From the NCBI RefSeq assembly GCF_007856155.1, contig NZ_CP042266.1, positions 4,402,001-4,466,000 of the forward strand: a stretch of DNA of 64,000 bases, written 5' to 3'. The notes below the pieces were generated by a model. That model was not told the origin of the DNA and ran no database searches. It was given only the letters and a program-made list of their open reading frames with translations. The stretch comes from Streptomyces qinzhouensis. GTDB taxonomy: Bacteria; Actinomycetota; Actinomycetes; Streptomycetales; Streptomycetaceae. Made by a program: the position numbers and the translations under genes. Positions 24,938-33,171 of this stretch are shown here, in pieces (positions within the stretch are counted from its first letter, which is position 1; each line of letters begins with the position of its first letter).

Positions 24938-25513
24938 ATGGTCGTCCACGTTTCCTCGGGCAACCCCGCGGACGAGCGGGGCACCCTGCTCGCGTTTGTC
25001 GAGGCCCAGCGGGGTGCTATCCGCCGCTCGGTGCTCGGGCTGAGCCGGGAGCAGGCCGTCAGCAGGCCGAGCAAGAGCGAACTGACGCTCGGCGGGCTGC
25101 TGAAGCATGTCGCGGAGGTGGAGCTGAACTGGCTCCGGCTGGCCCAGCGGCGGGAGAACGAACGCGCCCGTACTCAGGAGACCTGGGGTGAGGCCTTCGT
25201 CCTCCAGGACGGCGAGACCGTCGAGGAGACGCTGGCGTTCTGGGCCGGGGTGGCCGCGGAGACGGAGGAGTTCATCCGGGCCGTGCCGTCCATGGACGAC
25301 ACCTTCCCGCTGCCGGCCGCGCCCTGGTTCCCGAAGGGCGAGCACGTGTCGATGCGCTGGTTCCTGGTCCATCTGGTGGAGGAGATCGGGCGGCACGCGG
25401 GCCATGCCGACATCGTCCGCGAGTCCCTCGACGGACAGACGGCCTTCGGGCTGGTGGCGCTGGAACAGGAGGCGGCGGAGTCCAAGGCGGCGGACGCGGC
25501 GGGCGCCGCCTGA
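24938..25513 (+). CDS. DinB family protein (DUF664, mycothiol-transferase-like)
   Basis: The 191-residue four-helix protein matches the DUF664 branch of the DinB/YfiT superfamily. The first metal histidine is in LGGLLKHVAEVELNWL. The second pair is in MRWFLVHLVEEIGRHAGHADIVRE. Relatives use mycothiol as a thiol donor for detoxification or S-transfer reactions in actinobacteria; the substrate here is unknown. The ATG at 24938 has GGAAGG ahead. A start at 24884 would prepend 18 residues overlapping the upstream leader. Confidence 0.85.
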   Translation: MVVHVSSGNPADERGTLLAFVEAQRGAIRRSVLGLSREQAVSRPSKSELTLGGLLKHVAEVELNWLRLAQRRENERARTQETWGEAFVLQDGETVEETLAFWAGVAAETEEFIRAVPSMDDTFPLPAAPWFPKGEHVSMRWFLVHLVEEIGRHAGHADIVRESLDGQTAFGLVALEQEAAESKAADAAGAA

Positions 25514-25585
25514 GGGTGCCCCTCGGGGGCCGGGTCATCGCCCGGCCCCGGCCTCCAGGCCCTTCGGTCCACCCGCCCGCCCGGG

Positions 25586-25675
25586 CGACCCGTCCGTCAG
25601 TCCTCCCGCCCGGCGGCCCCGGGAACGGCGGGCCCGGGCTCTTCAGCCCGGCCGACCCGTCCGTCAGTCCTCCCG
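25586..25675. repeat. 23-bp direct repeat duplicating the VOC gene 3' end
   Basis: CGACCCGTCCGTCAGTCCTC plus CCG occurs at 25586-25608 and at 25653-25675. The second copy contains the VOC stop codon (25664-25666). Confidence 0.8.
25634..25651 (-). terminator. Hairpin after the VOC gene
   Basis: CCGGGCT, loop CTTC, AGCCCGG, located 13 bp past the VOC stop and between the two 23-bp repeats. Confidence 0.6.
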
Positions 25676-26389
25676 GCCCGTCAACTCCCCGAGCCGGTTC
25701 AGGTCGTCCCGTACCGCCGCCCGCTCCGCCGTGTCCAGCGGCACCGCCACGGCCCGCGCCAGCAGCTCCCGGGCCGCCGCCTCGTCCCCCTGCCGCCGCG
25801 CGATATCGCCGCGCAGCACCAGCAGCCTCAGCAACTGGATCGCGGTGGGGGTACGGTCCGTCCGCGCCAGCGCCCGGTCCACGACCCGCGCGGCGGCCGG
25901 CAGGTCCTCCTTGGAGTCGGCGAACAGCACCCCCTGGTGGATCGCCCGCTCGAAGAGCTCCTTCGGTACGGGGGAGTGGCTGCCGTCCGCACTCCCCTCG
26001 CCCGTGAACTGCCCGACGCGCAGACTGTTTCCGGTCGGATCGGTGATCAGGAACTGCCGTACCCCGTACGACATGTTCTTCACGGGCCCGATGCGCGGCA
26101 GCCCCCGGGACGGGATCCGGCCGTATGCGGCCTTCAGCCCGCTCCGGAAGGCGGTGTGGAGGCCGTCCACATCGTCGGTGAGGACATAACAGCCGGAGTG
26201 CGATGCGGCGGGGTCGTACTCCTTCAGCCCGAAGAACTGGAGTTCGATATCGCCGCGTTCGACGACGGCGTAGGCGTAGGGGCTGGTCTGGCGGAGGGTC
26301 GTGGTGAAGCCGAGGGCCTCGTAGAAGGCGACGACGTCCGTCATGAGGGGGGAGTGACACGGGAGGAGTGGGATCGTCTTCTCGGCCAT
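25664..26389 (-). CDS. VOC family (glyoxalase/bleomycin-resistance fold) protein with helical tail
   Basis: The 241-residue protein has a vicinal-oxygen-chelate domain in its first ~125 residues (PLLPCHSPLMTDVVAFYEAL, YAVVERGDIELQFFG, a late VRQFLITDPTGNSLRVGQF). A C-terminal alpha-helical region with tetratricopeptide-like character follows (AARVVDRALARTDRTP, LRGDIARRQGDEAAARELLARAVA). Such fusions are seen in actinobacterial bleomycin-resistance-like proteins. Binding or detoxification of a small molecule is inferred. It is divergent from a PadR regulator with an AT-rich palindrome ending only 9 bp before its start, so PadR very probably represses it. Leaderless translation from an ATG at 26389 is likely. 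Confidence 0.82.
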   Translation of the reverse strand: MAEKTIPLLPCHSPLMTDVVAFYEALGFTTTLRQTSPYAYAVVERGDIELQFFGLKEYDPAASHSGCYVLTDDVDGLHTAFRSGLKAAYGRIPSRGLPRIGPVKNMSYGVRQFLITDPTGNSLRVGQFTGEGSADGSHSPVPKELFERAIHQGVLFADSKEDLPAAARVVDRALARTDRTPTAIQLLRLLVLRGDIARRQGDEAAARELLARAVAVPLDTAERAAVRDDLNRLGELTGRED

Positions 26390-26397
26390 GCGGACAG

Positions 26398-26432
26398 AGT
26401 ATTCAAAATTGAGTACTCTAGTCAAAATTGAA
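26398..26432. promoter_or_regulatory. AT-rich operator in the VOC-PadR divergent promoter
   Basis: The 20-bp imperfect palindrome AGTATTCAAAATTGAGTACT spans 26398-26417 (8 of 9 arm positions pair). TCAAAATTGA recurs 19 bp later at 26422-26431. Reading leftwards, TTGACT and an AATACT-like hexamer could form a -35/-10 pair over the operator. In this GC-rich DNA the block stands out and is the obvious site for the adjacent PadR. Confidence 0.65.
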
Positions 26433-26483
26433 GAGTCTTCCGTTGGAGGGAAGGCCGAGAAGCGGAAGTGAGGTGGTCCGGTC

Positions 26484-27125
26484 ATGTCGGCGATCCGGCT
26501 GCTGGTCCTCGGTTCCGTGCGCCAGCACGGACGGGCGCACGGCTATCAGGTCCGCAACGACCTGGAGTACTGGGGCGCCCACGAGTGGTCCAACGCCAAA
26601 CCGGGCTCGATTTACCACGCCCTCAAGCAGATGGCCAAGCAGGGGCTGCTGCTGGCCCATGAGGTCGCCCCCTCCACCGCGGGCGGCCCGCCGCGTACCG
26701 AGTACGAGATCACCGAGGCCGGCACCGGGGAGTTCTTCTCCCTGCTGCGCGAGTCGCTGATCAACTGGGAACAGAAGATGGACTCCCTCTCCGCGGGCCT
26801 CGGCTTCATGGTGGAGCTGGAGCGCGCCGAGGCGGTCGGCCTGCTGCGGCAGCGGATCGCCGGGATGGCGGGCTGGCGGGCCGCGACCACCGAGTACTAC
26901 GACCCCGAACAGGGGCCGGGCCAGCTGGGCCATATCGGCGAGATCATGAACCTCTGGATCTCCTCCGCCGATTTCGGCAAGGAGTGGACGCTCGCCCTGA
27001 TCGAGCGGATCGAGGGCGGCGCGTACGTCTTCGCGGGCGAGGGGGAGCCGTTTCGCGGGGTCCTCGCCGAGGGGGAGGAGAACCCGTACGCGACGGGTGT
27101 CCCTCATCGGGGCGACGGCGAGTAG
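26484..27125 (+). CDS. PadR family transcriptional regulator
   Basis: The 213-residue protein has the PadR winged helix (AIRLLVLGSVRQHGRAHGYQ, GSIYHALKQMAKQGLLLAHE, then a wing GPPRTEYEITEAGTGEF) in its first 90 residues. A long C-terminal helical dimerisation domain follows (SLINWEQKMDSLSAGLGFMV onward), as in the phenolic-acid-responsive branch. It is divergent from the VOC gene and separated by a palindromic AT-rich operator, so autoregulation and repression of the VOC gene are the likely circuit. The inducing ligand is unknown. Confidence 0.9.
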   Translation: MSAIRLLVLGSVRQHGRAHGYQVRNDLEYWGAHEWSNAKPGSIYHALKQMAKQGLLLAHEVAPSTAGGPPRTEYEITEAGTGEFFSLLRESLINWEQKMDSLSAGLGFMVELERAEAVGLLRQRIAGMAGWRAATTEYYDPEQGPGQLGHIGEIMNLWISSADFGKEWTLALIERIEGGAYVFAGEGEPFRGVLAEGEENPYATGVPHRGDGE

Positions 27126-27236
27126 CGCGTCCGGGACGGGAGCGGGCGGCCCCGGTGCAACCGTCCCGGGCCGCCCGGCGTCCCTCTGACCAGGAGCGCA
27201 CCGTTCGGAGCGCACGGAAGAACGGGGCCGGGGCGG

Positions 27237-27389
27237 ATGGAAGAGCTGGGAGGCGCCGCGGTGCGCACCGTGGCATGGCTGGGCAGGAACGTACTGGACA
27301 TCCTCAACGCCATGACCACGATCAGCAGCCTCAAAGAGGACTACGACCGCGGCCGCCGCAGGGCCCGCCGTCGCCGGGCTGCCCGCTGA
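27237..27389 (+). CDS. Small 50-residue protein, N-terminus like the following SMI1/KNR4 protein
   Basis: The reading frame ATG 27237 to TGA 27389 encodes MEELGGAAVRTVAWLGRNVL, a hydrophobic middle and an arginine-rich end (RRRARRRRAAR). Its first 24 residues resemble those of the next protein (MEELIDAVGRGARWVGRAAV) in length, MEEL start and Trp-[LV]-Gly-Arg motif, so the pair may be a partial duplication. The two genes are 38 bp apart on the same strand and probably cotranscribed. I know no family for it. The basic tail suggests nucleic-acid or membrane-surface binding, which is speculative. Confidence 0.5.
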   Translation: MEELGGAAVRTVAWLGRNVLDILNAMTTISSLKEDYDRGRRRARRRRAAR

Positions 27390-27427
27390 GCCGTACTGCT
27401 GGAGAAACGCATTCTGGGGGGCAGGGC

Positions 27428-28087
27428 ATGGAAGAGCTGATCGACGCGGTCGGCCGCGGCGCGAGGTGGGTCGGCAGGGCGGCCGTCAATCTCTACGAAC
27501 TGGTGGGCCCGACCCCGGACGAGGAACGGGAGCCCGGCAAGCGCAAGCGGCGCGGCCGGCAGCGCCCGCTGACCGAGGAGGAGTTGCGCGAGGCCGAGGC
27601 GGACCTGGGCATCGCCCTCCCCGAGGAGTACCGCGCCTATTTGCTGGACCCGCCCGCCGACGGGCTGCTCAACCCGCTCTCCCGGACGGCGGACGGCTGG
27701 CGCTGGGCCACCACGTACGACATCGCGTACGACCTCCTCGCCACCGACTTCCCGCACCCCGACTCCTACCGGGCCGCGGGCGACTCGCCGGAGAACCGGG
27801 AGCCACGACAGGACGACTTTCCCCACGACGCCGCCTTCGACAAGGCGTGGACGGCGTGGAACGCCGAAGAGGAGGAGTGGCAGCGACGCAAGAATGCGGG
27901 CGCGATCGTCCTCCGCGACGCCGGCTCCGGTCTGCCCGCGCTGCTGGCCGTCACCGGCCCGCTGAAGGGGACCGTATGGTTCGACGGCCGGGCGAACGGC
28001 GGTCCGATCCTGCCCCTCAGGCGCAGCGGCCTGCCGGGCACCTTCGGCGAGTGGCTGGCGGAAGGGACCCCGTCGAAACCCTGGTGA
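27428..28087 (+). CDS. SMI1/KNR4 (SUKH) family protein
   Basis: The 219-residue protein has a SUKH-type domain: LTEEELREAEADLGIALPEE followed by YRAYLLDPPADGLLN (about residues 50-85) and, near the C-terminus, LPALLAVTGPLKGTVWFDGR and a FGEWLAEG helix. SUKH proteins are often immunity proteins of polymorphic toxins or contact-dependent systems, but many are orphan. No toxin gene is evident nearby. The ATG at 27428 gives the family-like start. A much longer frame upstream in the same phase overlaps the PadR gene and is not real. Confidence 0.8.
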   Translation: MEELIDAVGRGARWVGRAAVNLYELVGPTPDEEREPGKRKRRGRQRPLTEEELREAEADLGIALPEEYRAYLLDPPADGLLNPLSRTADGWRWATTYDIAYDLLATDFPHPDSYRAAGDSPENREPRQDDFPHDAAFDKAWTAWNAEEEEWQRRKNAGAIVLRDAGSGLPALLAVTGPLKGTVWFDGRANGGPILPLRRSGLPGTFGEWLAEGTPSKPW

Positions 28088-28089
28088 CG

Positions 28090-28131
28090 ACGGTACGGTC
28101 CCGGGGACACGGCGCCCCGGGACCGTACCGT
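28090..28131. terminator. Bidirectional terminator, 17-bp perfect stem
   Basis: ACGGTACGGTCCCGGGG (28090-28106) pairs with CCCCGGGACCGTACCGT (28115-28131) around an 8-nt loop, between the convergent SMI1/KNR4 and glutamate decarboxylase genes. Confidence 0.85.
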
Positions 28132-28134
28132 CCC

Positions 28135-29568
28135 TCAGTGGTGGAACGCCGTCGCCTTCCCCGGATCCTTCGTCAGCGGCCTGCTCTGCGCCCGCAGTTC
28201 CGGCAGCAGCCGCGTCAGATCCTCCATCAGCAGCTCCGCCAGATCGGCCGAGAAGCCGTTCCGGCACACCACCCGCAGCACCGCCAGATCCTCCCGGTTC
28301 TTCGGGAAGGTGTAAGCGGGCACCAGCCAGCCGGACTCCCGCAGCCGCCGTGAGACGTCGAAGACGTCGAACGCGGTCACATCCGGCGCGGTCGTCACCG
28401 CGAAGACCGGCAGTTCGTTGCCGTGCGTCAGCAGCCGGAACTCGTCGAACTCGCCGAACTTCGCGGCCAGCCCGGTGGCGATGTCCCGGGCCGACTGCTG
28501 CACCGCCCGGAAGCCGTCCCGGCCCAGCCGCAGAAACGTGTAGTACTGGGCGACGACCTGCGCCCCGGGGCGGGAGAAGTTGAGGGCGAAGGTCGGCATG
28601 TCACCGCCCAGATAGTTGACCCGGAACACCAGCTCCTCCGGCAGTTCGGCCGCCGACCGCCACAGCGCCCAGCCGACCCCCGGATAGACCAGCCCGTACT
28701 TGTGGCCCGAGGTGTTGATGGACGACACCCGCGGCAGCCGGAAGTCCCACACCAGGTCCTCGTCGAGGAACGGCGCCACCATCGCGCCCGACGCGCCGTC
28801 CACATGGACCGGAACGTCCAGACCGGTCCGCCGCTGGAGCTCGTCGAGCGCCGCGCAGAGCTCGGCGACCGGCTCGTACGAACCGTCGAACGTGGAGCCG
28901 AGGACGGCGACGACCCCGATCGTGTTCTCGTCGCACAGCTCGGCCGCGGCCTCCGGGTCGAGATGGAACCGCTCGCCCTCCATCGGCACCAGCCGCGGCT
29001 CCACCTCCCAGAACGCGCAGAACTTCTCCCAGCACACCTGCACATTGACGCCCATCACCAGATTGGGCCGGGCGGCGGCCGGATAGCGGTCGGAGTTCCG
29101 CTTGGACCAGCGGCGTTTGAGCGCCATCCCGGCCAGCATGCAGGCCTCACTCGACCCGGTCGTCGAGCAGCCGACGGCACCCGCCGGGTCCGGCGCGTGC
29201 CACAGGTCGGCGAGCATCGCCACACACCGCTTCTCCAGCTCCGCGGTGCGCGGGTACTCGTCCTTGTCGATCATGTTCTTGTCGCGGCACTCGTCCATCA
29301 GGACGCTCGCCTGCGGCTCCATCCAGGTGGTGACGAAGGTGGCGAGGTTGAGCCGCGAATTGCCGTCGAGCATCAGCTCGTCATGGACGATGCGGTACGC
29401 GGTCATCGGCGGCAGCGGCCCGTCCGGGAGCCGGTGCGTCGGCGGCGCCTCCTCCATACCGCTGACCGGGTTGGCCTCGCTGAAGAACGGATTGAGCGAC
29501 AGCTCGCGCCGTCTGCGCTCCTGCCGGGAATCGCCCCCGGTGGTGTCCGCGCCCTTGTGGAGTGCCAT
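28135..29568 (-). CDS. Glutamate decarboxylase
   Basis: The 477-residue protein is a group II PLP decarboxylase of the GAD type. It shows ANPVSGMEEAPPTHRLPDGP, NLATFVTTWMEP, the GSSEACMLAGMALKRRW region, HVDGASGAMVAPFLDEDLVWDF, and the PLP lysine in SSINTSGHKYGLVYPGVGW. It converts L-glutamate to GABA and CO2, consuming a proton. In bacteria this serves acid resistance or GABA metabolism. No glutamate/GABA antiporter gene is adjacent, so an acid-resistance role is not supported by context. Length and motifs are standard. Confidence 0.95.
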   Translation of the reverse strand: MALHKGADTTGGDSRQERRRRELSLNPFFSEANPVSGMEEAPPTHRLPDGPLPPMTAYRIVHDELMLDGNSRLNLATFVTTWMEPQASVLMDECRDKNMIDKDEYPRTAELEKRCVAMLADLWHAPDPAGAVGCSTTGSSEACMLAGMALKRRWSKRNSDRYPAAARPNLVMGVNVQVCWEKFCAFWEVEPRLVPMEGERFHLDPEAAAELCDENTIGVVAVLGSTFDGSYEPVAELCAALDELQRRTGLDVPVHVDGASGAMVAPFLDEDLVWDFRLPRVSSINTSGHKYGLVYPGVGWALWRSAAELPEELVFRVNYLGGDMPTFALNFSRPGAQVVAQYYTFLRLGRDGFRAVQQSARDIATGLAAKFGEFDEFRLLTHGNELPVFAVTTAPDVTAFDVFDVSRRLRESGWLVPAYTFPKNREDLAVLRVVCRNGFSADLAELLMEDLTRLLPELRAQSRPLTKDPGKATAFHH

Positions 29569-29704
29569 CCGCGCCTGCCGCCTTTCGCACCGTCCGTGCG
29601 CCGCCCGGCCCCGGCGGGGCCGTCGGATCCAGGCTGGTACGAGGGCCGCGGGCCCGCAACGCGAACCGCGCCGGAGGGCGTACCGGAAGGTGTTCCGGGC
29701 GCGA

Positions 29705-30079
29705 CTACACCGTGTCGGCGGGTTCGATCACCACGGCCGTGCCGTAGGCACAGACCTCCGTGCCCACGTCCGCCGCCTCCGTCACATCGAAGCGGAACAT
29801 CAGCACCGCGTTCGCACCCCGTGCGCGGGCCTGCTCGGTCAGCCGTTCCATCGCCTGGTTACGGGTCTCCACCAGCGTCTTCGTCAGCCCCTTCAGCTCG
29901 CCGCCGATCATCGACTTCAGACCGGCGCCGATCTGGCTGCCCAGATGGCGGGAGCGCACGGTCAGCCCGAAGACCTCCCCGATCACCTGCCGGACCCGGT
30001 AGCCCGGTACGTCGTTCGTGGTCACGACGAGGACGTCCGACGACGGGGCCTGACCGCCGCCGTAATCAGCGATGCCCAT
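29705..30079 (-). CDS. YbjQ family protein (heavy-metal-binding-like, DUF74)
   Basis: The 124-residue protein matches YbjQ: VVTTNDVPGYRVRQVIGEVFG, RSRHLGSQIGAGLKSMIGGE, TKTLVETRNQAMERLTEQAR and GANAVLMFRFDV. The fold forms pentameric rings in known structures; the function is unsettled despite the 'heavy-metal-binding' name. Divergent from the DedA gene with a 231-bp spacer. Confidence 0.88.
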   Translation of the reverse strand: MGIADYGGGQAPSSDVLVVTTNDVPGYRVRQVIGEVFGLTVRSRHLGSQIGAGLKSMIGGELKGLTKTLVETRNQAMERLTEQARARGANAVLMFRFDVTEAADVGTEVCAYGTAVVIEPADTV

Positions 30080-30310
30080 GTTCGTTCACCTTTCGTCCGG
30101 TGGTCGGCCGCCGGGCCCCTCCGCCCGGACGGGTACCCGTACCGCACCAGCTTTGCCGCGCGGAGGGCGGTGCGCATCCCGGGAAGGCCGGAGGAACGCC
30201 TTACCGGGCCGATGCGTTGATAGCTTTGGCCGACGGCAGTTGTCGCGCCCCGCTCGTCGCGCGCGACCCCGTCCTCCTTCTCCGACGACTCTCACAGGAG
30301 CCCGGACCTC

Positions 30311-31027
30311 GTGACTACCCTCTCGCTCGGCCCGAGCTGGCTGGACCCGGACTATCTGATCGGGACCTTCGGCCTGATCGGTGTACTGATCATCGTCTTC
30401 GCCGAGTCCGGTCTCCTCATCGGCTTCTTCCTGCCGGGTGACTCCCTGCTCTTCACCACCGGCCTGCTGGTGACCAGCGGCAAACTGGACACCCTGCCGC
30501 TGTGGGCGGTGTGCGCCCTGATCGTGCTCGCGGCCATCATCGGCGACCAGGTCGGCTATCTCTTCGGGCGCAAGGTCGGCCCGGCGCTCTTCAAGAAGCC
30601 CGACTCCCGCTTCTTCAAACAGGAGAACGTGGAGAAGGCGCACGACTTCTTCGAGAAGTACGGGCCGAAGTCGCTGGTCCTGGCCCGCTTCGTGCCCATC
30701 GTCCGGACGTTCACCCCGATCATCGCGGGCGTCTCCCGGATGAACTACCGCTCCTTCATCACGTACAACATCGTCGGCGGTGTGCTGTGGGGCGCGGGCG
30801 TCACCCTGCTCGGCGCGGCCCTCGGCAATGTGGACTTCGTGCACCAGAACATCGAGGCGATCCTGCTCCTGATCGTCGCGCTCTCGGTGCTGCCGATCGT
30901 GATCGAGCTGCTGCGGGCCCGTAAGCAGGGCAAGAAGCAGCGCGCCGTGGAGGCGGCCCAGCGGTCCGTGGACCCGGGTGACACCCCCGGCGACCCGGCC
31001 CCGGGCGGCCGCCACGCCAAGCGCTGA
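30311..31027 (+). CDS. DedA family membrane protein
   Basis: The 238-residue protein has the DedA/SNARE-associated fold: an N-terminal membrane helix (IGTFGLIGVLIIVFAESGLL), the reentrant LIGFFLPGDSLLFTTGLL, the central conserved GDQVGYLFGRKVGPALFK and FEKYGPKSLVLARFVPIVRTFTPIIAG, then SRMNYRSFITYNIVGGVLWG. Members act as lipid scramblases or carriers and influence membrane charge and undecaprenyl-phosphate recycling. The GTG start has ACAGGAG upstream. The C-terminus is a basic tail (residues 205-238). Confidence 0.9.
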   Translation: MTTLSLGPSWLDPDYLIGTFGLIGVLIIVFAESGLLIGFFLPGDSLLFTTGLLVTSGKLDTLPLWAVCALIVLAAIIGDQVGYLFGRKVGPALFKKPDSRFFKQENVEKAHDFFEKYGPKSLVLARFVPIVRTFTPIIAGVSRMNYRSFITYNIVGGVLWGAGVTLLGAALGNVDFVHQNIEAILLLIVALSVLPIVIELLRARKQGKKQRAVEAAQRSVDPGDTPGDPAPGGRHAKR

Positions 31028-31054
31028 CGCCGCGCGGACGGACCGCGAGTACGA

Positions 31055-31092
31055 CGAGAGCCGCGCCCATAGCCGTACGGGCGCGGCTCTCG
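31055..31092. terminator. Bidirectional terminator hairpin
   Basis: CGAGAGCCGCGCCC and GGGCGCGGCTCTCG pair perfectly (14 bp) around a 10-nt loop between the convergent DedA and ThrE-type genes. Confidence 0.85.
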
Positions 31093-31217
31093 CCGTCCGC
31101 TCGCGCGGCGCACCGGAGGCCGGGGCGACGCGTCCGGGGGCGGGCCGTCGCGTCGGGCCGAGCCCACGGGGCCCGAGGCCCGCGACAGCCCCCGGCCCGC
31201 GTCCCGGCTGGAACTTC

Positions 31218-32987
31218 TTAGAAGCCCCTAGTCCGCTTCGCCGCGCGGCGGCGGAGGGACGGGCCGGGCAGACCGCCCGCGACCGCCGGGACCCGCAGGA
31301 ACAGCCGGGAGATCTCGCTTCCCAGATTCACCCCGATCGCGATCGCCAGCGCCAGCGCCGCCGCCTTCGACAGCGATGCGAGACCGGTGTTCAGATCCCC
31401 GCGGGCCATCGCCAGCAGCGCGAAGTACGTCGCGCTACCGGGCAGCAGCGGACCGATCGCCGCCGTGATGTACGGCAGCGCCGAGGCGTGCTGCGAACGC
31501 GACAGCATCTGCCCGAACAGGCCCACCAGACCCGCCGCGACCGCCGTCGCCGCCACCGGCGGCACATCCGCGGTCAGCGCCAGCGCCCCGTACACCGACC
31601 AGCCCACCCCGCCGTTCAGCGTCACCAACAGCACGGTGCTCCGGTCCTGCTGGAGCAGGACCGCGAAACAGAACGACAGGGCCATCGCCGCCGGCAGCTG
31701 CACCTCGGGCCGCTCCACGGTCTGCAGCGCGGTCTCCGGGGTCAGCTCCGCACCCAGCGCGATGCCCAGATAGAGCACGCTCAGCACACCCGTGACGATC
31801 CCGACGATCAGATACCCGACCTCCAGCAGCCGGGCGGCGGCCGTGATGTAGAAGCCGGTCAGCCCGTCCTGCACGCCCGCGACCAGCGCCCGCCCCGGGA
31901 TCAGCGCGAACAGCCCACCGGTGATGACCGCGGAGGCGCGGACGTCCAGCGAGGAGAGCGACAGCGCCACCCCCATCGCGGCCGGCGGCATCGCCGCCAC
32001 CACGAACTGGTAGAACTCCGGCAGCCCCCGGCCGGCGCAGAGCCAGGCCAGCCGGTCGCCGAGCATCGCCGAGATCGCCGCCGCGGCGAACACCAGAGGA
32101 CCGCCGCCGACCAGGACCGACGCCGCCCCGGCCAGCAGCCCGCCCGCCACGGTCAGCGCCCAGCCGGGGAAGGGGTGCCGGTTACGGCGGATCTCCGCGA
32201 GCCTGCGGTACGCCTCCTCCAGCGTCACCTCGGTGTCCGGGCTGCTGATCTCGTGGACCAGTTTGAAGACCGCCGCCAGCCGGGTGTAGTCCGTGCCCCG
32301 CCGCCGTACCGTGCGGTTCGCCGTCACCGGATCGTCGACCAGGGACGGCTGATAGGTGATCGACAGCAGGGTGAAGGTGACCGTCGGCTCACAGCGGTCG
32401 AGACCGTACGAGCGCGAGATCGCGAACATGGCCGCCTCGACGTCCTCGGCGCCCTCCCCGCCCGCGAGCAGCAGTTCGCCGATCCGCAGGGTGAGGTCGA
32501 GCACCCGGGGCACGGCGGGCCCGGTCTCGTCATGCCGGAGTACGACCTCCGGAACGGGCCGTTCGCCGACCGGCATCCGCAGCATCGTGCGCATCCGGTC
32601 CTGCCAGGGCGCGTCCTTCGTCAGCACGACCTTGGGCAGGCCCTCGGCGGGGGTGAAAGCGGTCGGGGAGCGGCGCGCCCGGTACGTCGCCGGAGTGGCG
32701 AACGCGGAACCCTCCTGCTCCGGGGCGGTGCGCTCGGTGACCCCCGTGGGCATGGAGAACTCGGACGTCGGATGCTCCTCCTCGGCCCCCTCGGGCGGGG
32801 CGACGCCGTCCGGGACGGCGAACTCGGAGGAGGGGTGTTCGTCGGCGGGCGGCGCGTCGGCGGGCCGGGACTTCGGTGTACCGGATCCGGAGCCCGTACC
32901 TCCACCCGTACCCCCGCCACGGTTTCCGCCGTCGCCCGCGCCCGTGCCGTCGCCCGTGTCAGGTGCCGCTCCGGACTCCTCGGCCAC
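31218..32987 (-). CDS. Threonine/serine exporter family protein (ThrE-like, fused form)
   Basis: The 589-residue protein has a ~120-residue hydrophilic N-terminus and then the ThrE cytoplasmic domain (VLDLTLRIGELLLAGGEGAE, DVEAAMFAISRSYGLDRCEP, VTFTLLSITYQP). About ten membrane helices follow in two halves (PFPGWALTVAGGLLAGAASV to the C-terminus), so both DUF1212 and ThrE_2-like parts are present in one chain. The N-terminus contains a duplicated EHP(S/T)SEF module. Family members export threonine and serine. The GTG at 32987 follows GAGAGGGAAGGG; longer frames cross the ppa gene antisense and are rejected. Confidence 0.88.
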   Translation of the reverse strand: MAEESGAAPDTGDGTGAGDGGNRGGGTGGGTGSGSGTPKSRPADAPPADEHPSSEFAVPDGVAPPEGAEEEHPTSEFSMPTGVTERTAPEQEGSAFATPATYRARRSPTAFTPAEGLPKVVLTKDAPWQDRMRTMLRMPVGERPVPEVVLRHDETGPAVPRVLDLTLRIGELLLAGGEGAEDVEAAMFAISRSYGLDRCEPTVTFTLLSITYQPSLVDDPVTANRTVRRRGTDYTRLAAVFKLVHEISSPDTEVTLEEAYRRLAEIRRNRHPFPGWALTVAGGLLAGAASVLVGGGPLVFAAAAISAMLGDRLAWLCAGRGLPEFYQFVVAAMPPAAMGVALSLSSLDVRASAVITGGLFALIPGRALVAGVQDGLTGFYITAAARLLEVGYLIVGIVTGVLSVLYLGIALGAELTPETALQTVERPEVQLPAAMALSFCFAVLLQQDRSTVLLVTLNGGVGWSVYGALALTADVPPVAATAVAAGLVGLFGQMLSRSQHASALPYITAAIGPLLPGSATYFALLAMARGDLNTGLASLSKAAALALAIAIGVNLGSEISRLFLRVPAVAGGLPGPSLRRRAAKRTRGF

Positions 32988-33114
32988 GCCCCGTTCCCTT
33001 CCCTCTCGCCTCGTTCCGCTCAGTATGTGCGGGGATCGTGCAGCCGACGACCCCGGGATGCACACCTGCCCGTCCCCCCGCTCCGGACACCTCCGGATGC
33101 CTTCGGACACAGCA

Positions 33115-33150
33115 GTGCGGGCGGGACCCCCGAGGGTGTCCCGCCCGCAC
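33115..33150 (-). terminator. Terminator after ppa
   Basis: GTGCGGGCGGGAC and GTCCCGCCCGCAC pair perfectly around a 10-nt loop, 22 bp past the ppa stop. Confidence 0.8.
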
Positions 33151-33171
33151 CAGCCGCTGTACGGCTGACGG

